From: Ferirhizobium litorale
GTDB taxonomy: Bacteria > Pseudomonadota > Alphaproteobacteria > Rhizobiales > Rhizobiaceae
Direction of reading: 5' to 3'
Assembly (NCBI GenBank): GCA_030028905.1
Contig: JALDYZ010000001.1
Coordinates: forward strand, 1 to 64,000
Length of the DNA: 64,000 nucleotides
Position 1 is the first letter of the stretch. Each line of letters opens with the position of its first letter. This document shows, piece after piece, positions 63,934 through 64,000 of this stretch. The notes beneath the pieces are model-generated. The model worked only from the letters and a program-made list of their open reading frames with translations. It had not been told where the DNA came from and did no database searches. The translations under genes and the position numbers were made by a program.

Positions 63934-64000
63934 ATGCTCAAGGGGATCTCGCCGCTTCTGAACGCGGATGTACTGCATGCGCTCAGAGCCATGGGTCACG
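63934..64000 (+). CDS. RbsD/FucU mutarotase, partial at window edge
   Basis: The first 22 codons of a gene that leaves the window: MLKGISPLLNADVLHALRAM then GH. This is the characteristic start of RbsD/FucU sugar mutarotases, with the catalytic His region just beginning. GGAGGAGG lies 9 bases upstream. It may start a further sugar operon to the right. Confidence 0.8.
   Translation, partial: MLKGISPLLNADVLHALRAMGH

Noticed and set aside
1-64000. CRISPR arrays, rRNA genes or a replication origin
   Set aside because: No regularly spaced repeats, rRNA-like sequence, or origin-type repeat cluster was seen; the only RNA gene supported is tRNA-Sec.

Overview
The window looks like DNA from an alphaproteobacterium of the Rhizobiaceae, most like Ensifer/Sinorhizobium. 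It carries a lactose ABC operon in lacE-F-G-Z-K order next to an alpha-galactosidase gene, a formate dehydrogenase cluster followed by selenocysteine genes, many ABC sugar importers and an ExoD-type protein. Base composition is high-GC throughout. The assignment is by gene content and protein style, not by a marker gene. Whether this is chromosome or megaplasmid cannot be decided from the window.

Left part (1-24,700) is accessory in character. It starts with a decayed large serine recombinase and ends with a truncated, frameshifted IS66 transposase. Between them lie an isochorismatase-fold hydrolase with an AraC regulator, and a seven-gene minus-strand operon: a three-subunit cobalt-type thiocyanate hydrolase/nitrile hydratase, an aquaporin-like channel, a DUF302 protein and the CbtB-CbtA cobalt transporter. 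A broken alpha/beta hydrolase gene and an unknown 239-aa protein follow. Next come an MFS exporter, an SDR, a 916-aa winged-helix/NTPase/TPR regulator and a second SDR. The last group is a c-type cytochrome with a two-subunit molybdenum hydroxylase, a disulfide oxidoreductase and a KefF/KefC pair.

Central part (24,800-37,800) is a selenoprotein locus. fdoG contains an in-frame TGA with a SECIS hairpin directly after it. It is followed without real gaps by fdoH, fdoI, fdhE, selA, a Sel1-repeat protein, selB, tRNA-Sec (lying inside the 3' end of the selB reading frame) and an unknown 127-aa protein. selD lies just beyond, on the other strand, with a Tat-exported transglutaminase-like protein and a small exported protein. 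The locus therefore holds both the selenoenzyme and all four genes needed to make and insert selenocysteine.

Right part (37,900-64,000) is carbohydrate uptake and catabolism. It contains the lac operon with its LacI-type repressor and two matching palindromic operators, melA with a divergent AraC regulator, and a ribose-type ABC importer. The importer is joined to a SorC regulator, an aldo/keto reductase, a GlpD-like dehydrogenase, a class I aldolase and an FGGY kinase, which suggests breakdown of a polyol or rare sugar. After it come a GH32 fructosidase, a DUF922 putative metalloprotease, an XRE-cupin regulator divergent from an omega-amino acid aminotransferase, an ExoD-like membrane protein and the first codons of a RbsD/FucU mutarotase.

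The most interesting items are the cobalt enzyme-transporter-channel operon, the selC gene nested in selB together with two uncharacterised proteins fused translationally into the sel operon, and the polyol operon with an aldolase where an isomerase might be expected.
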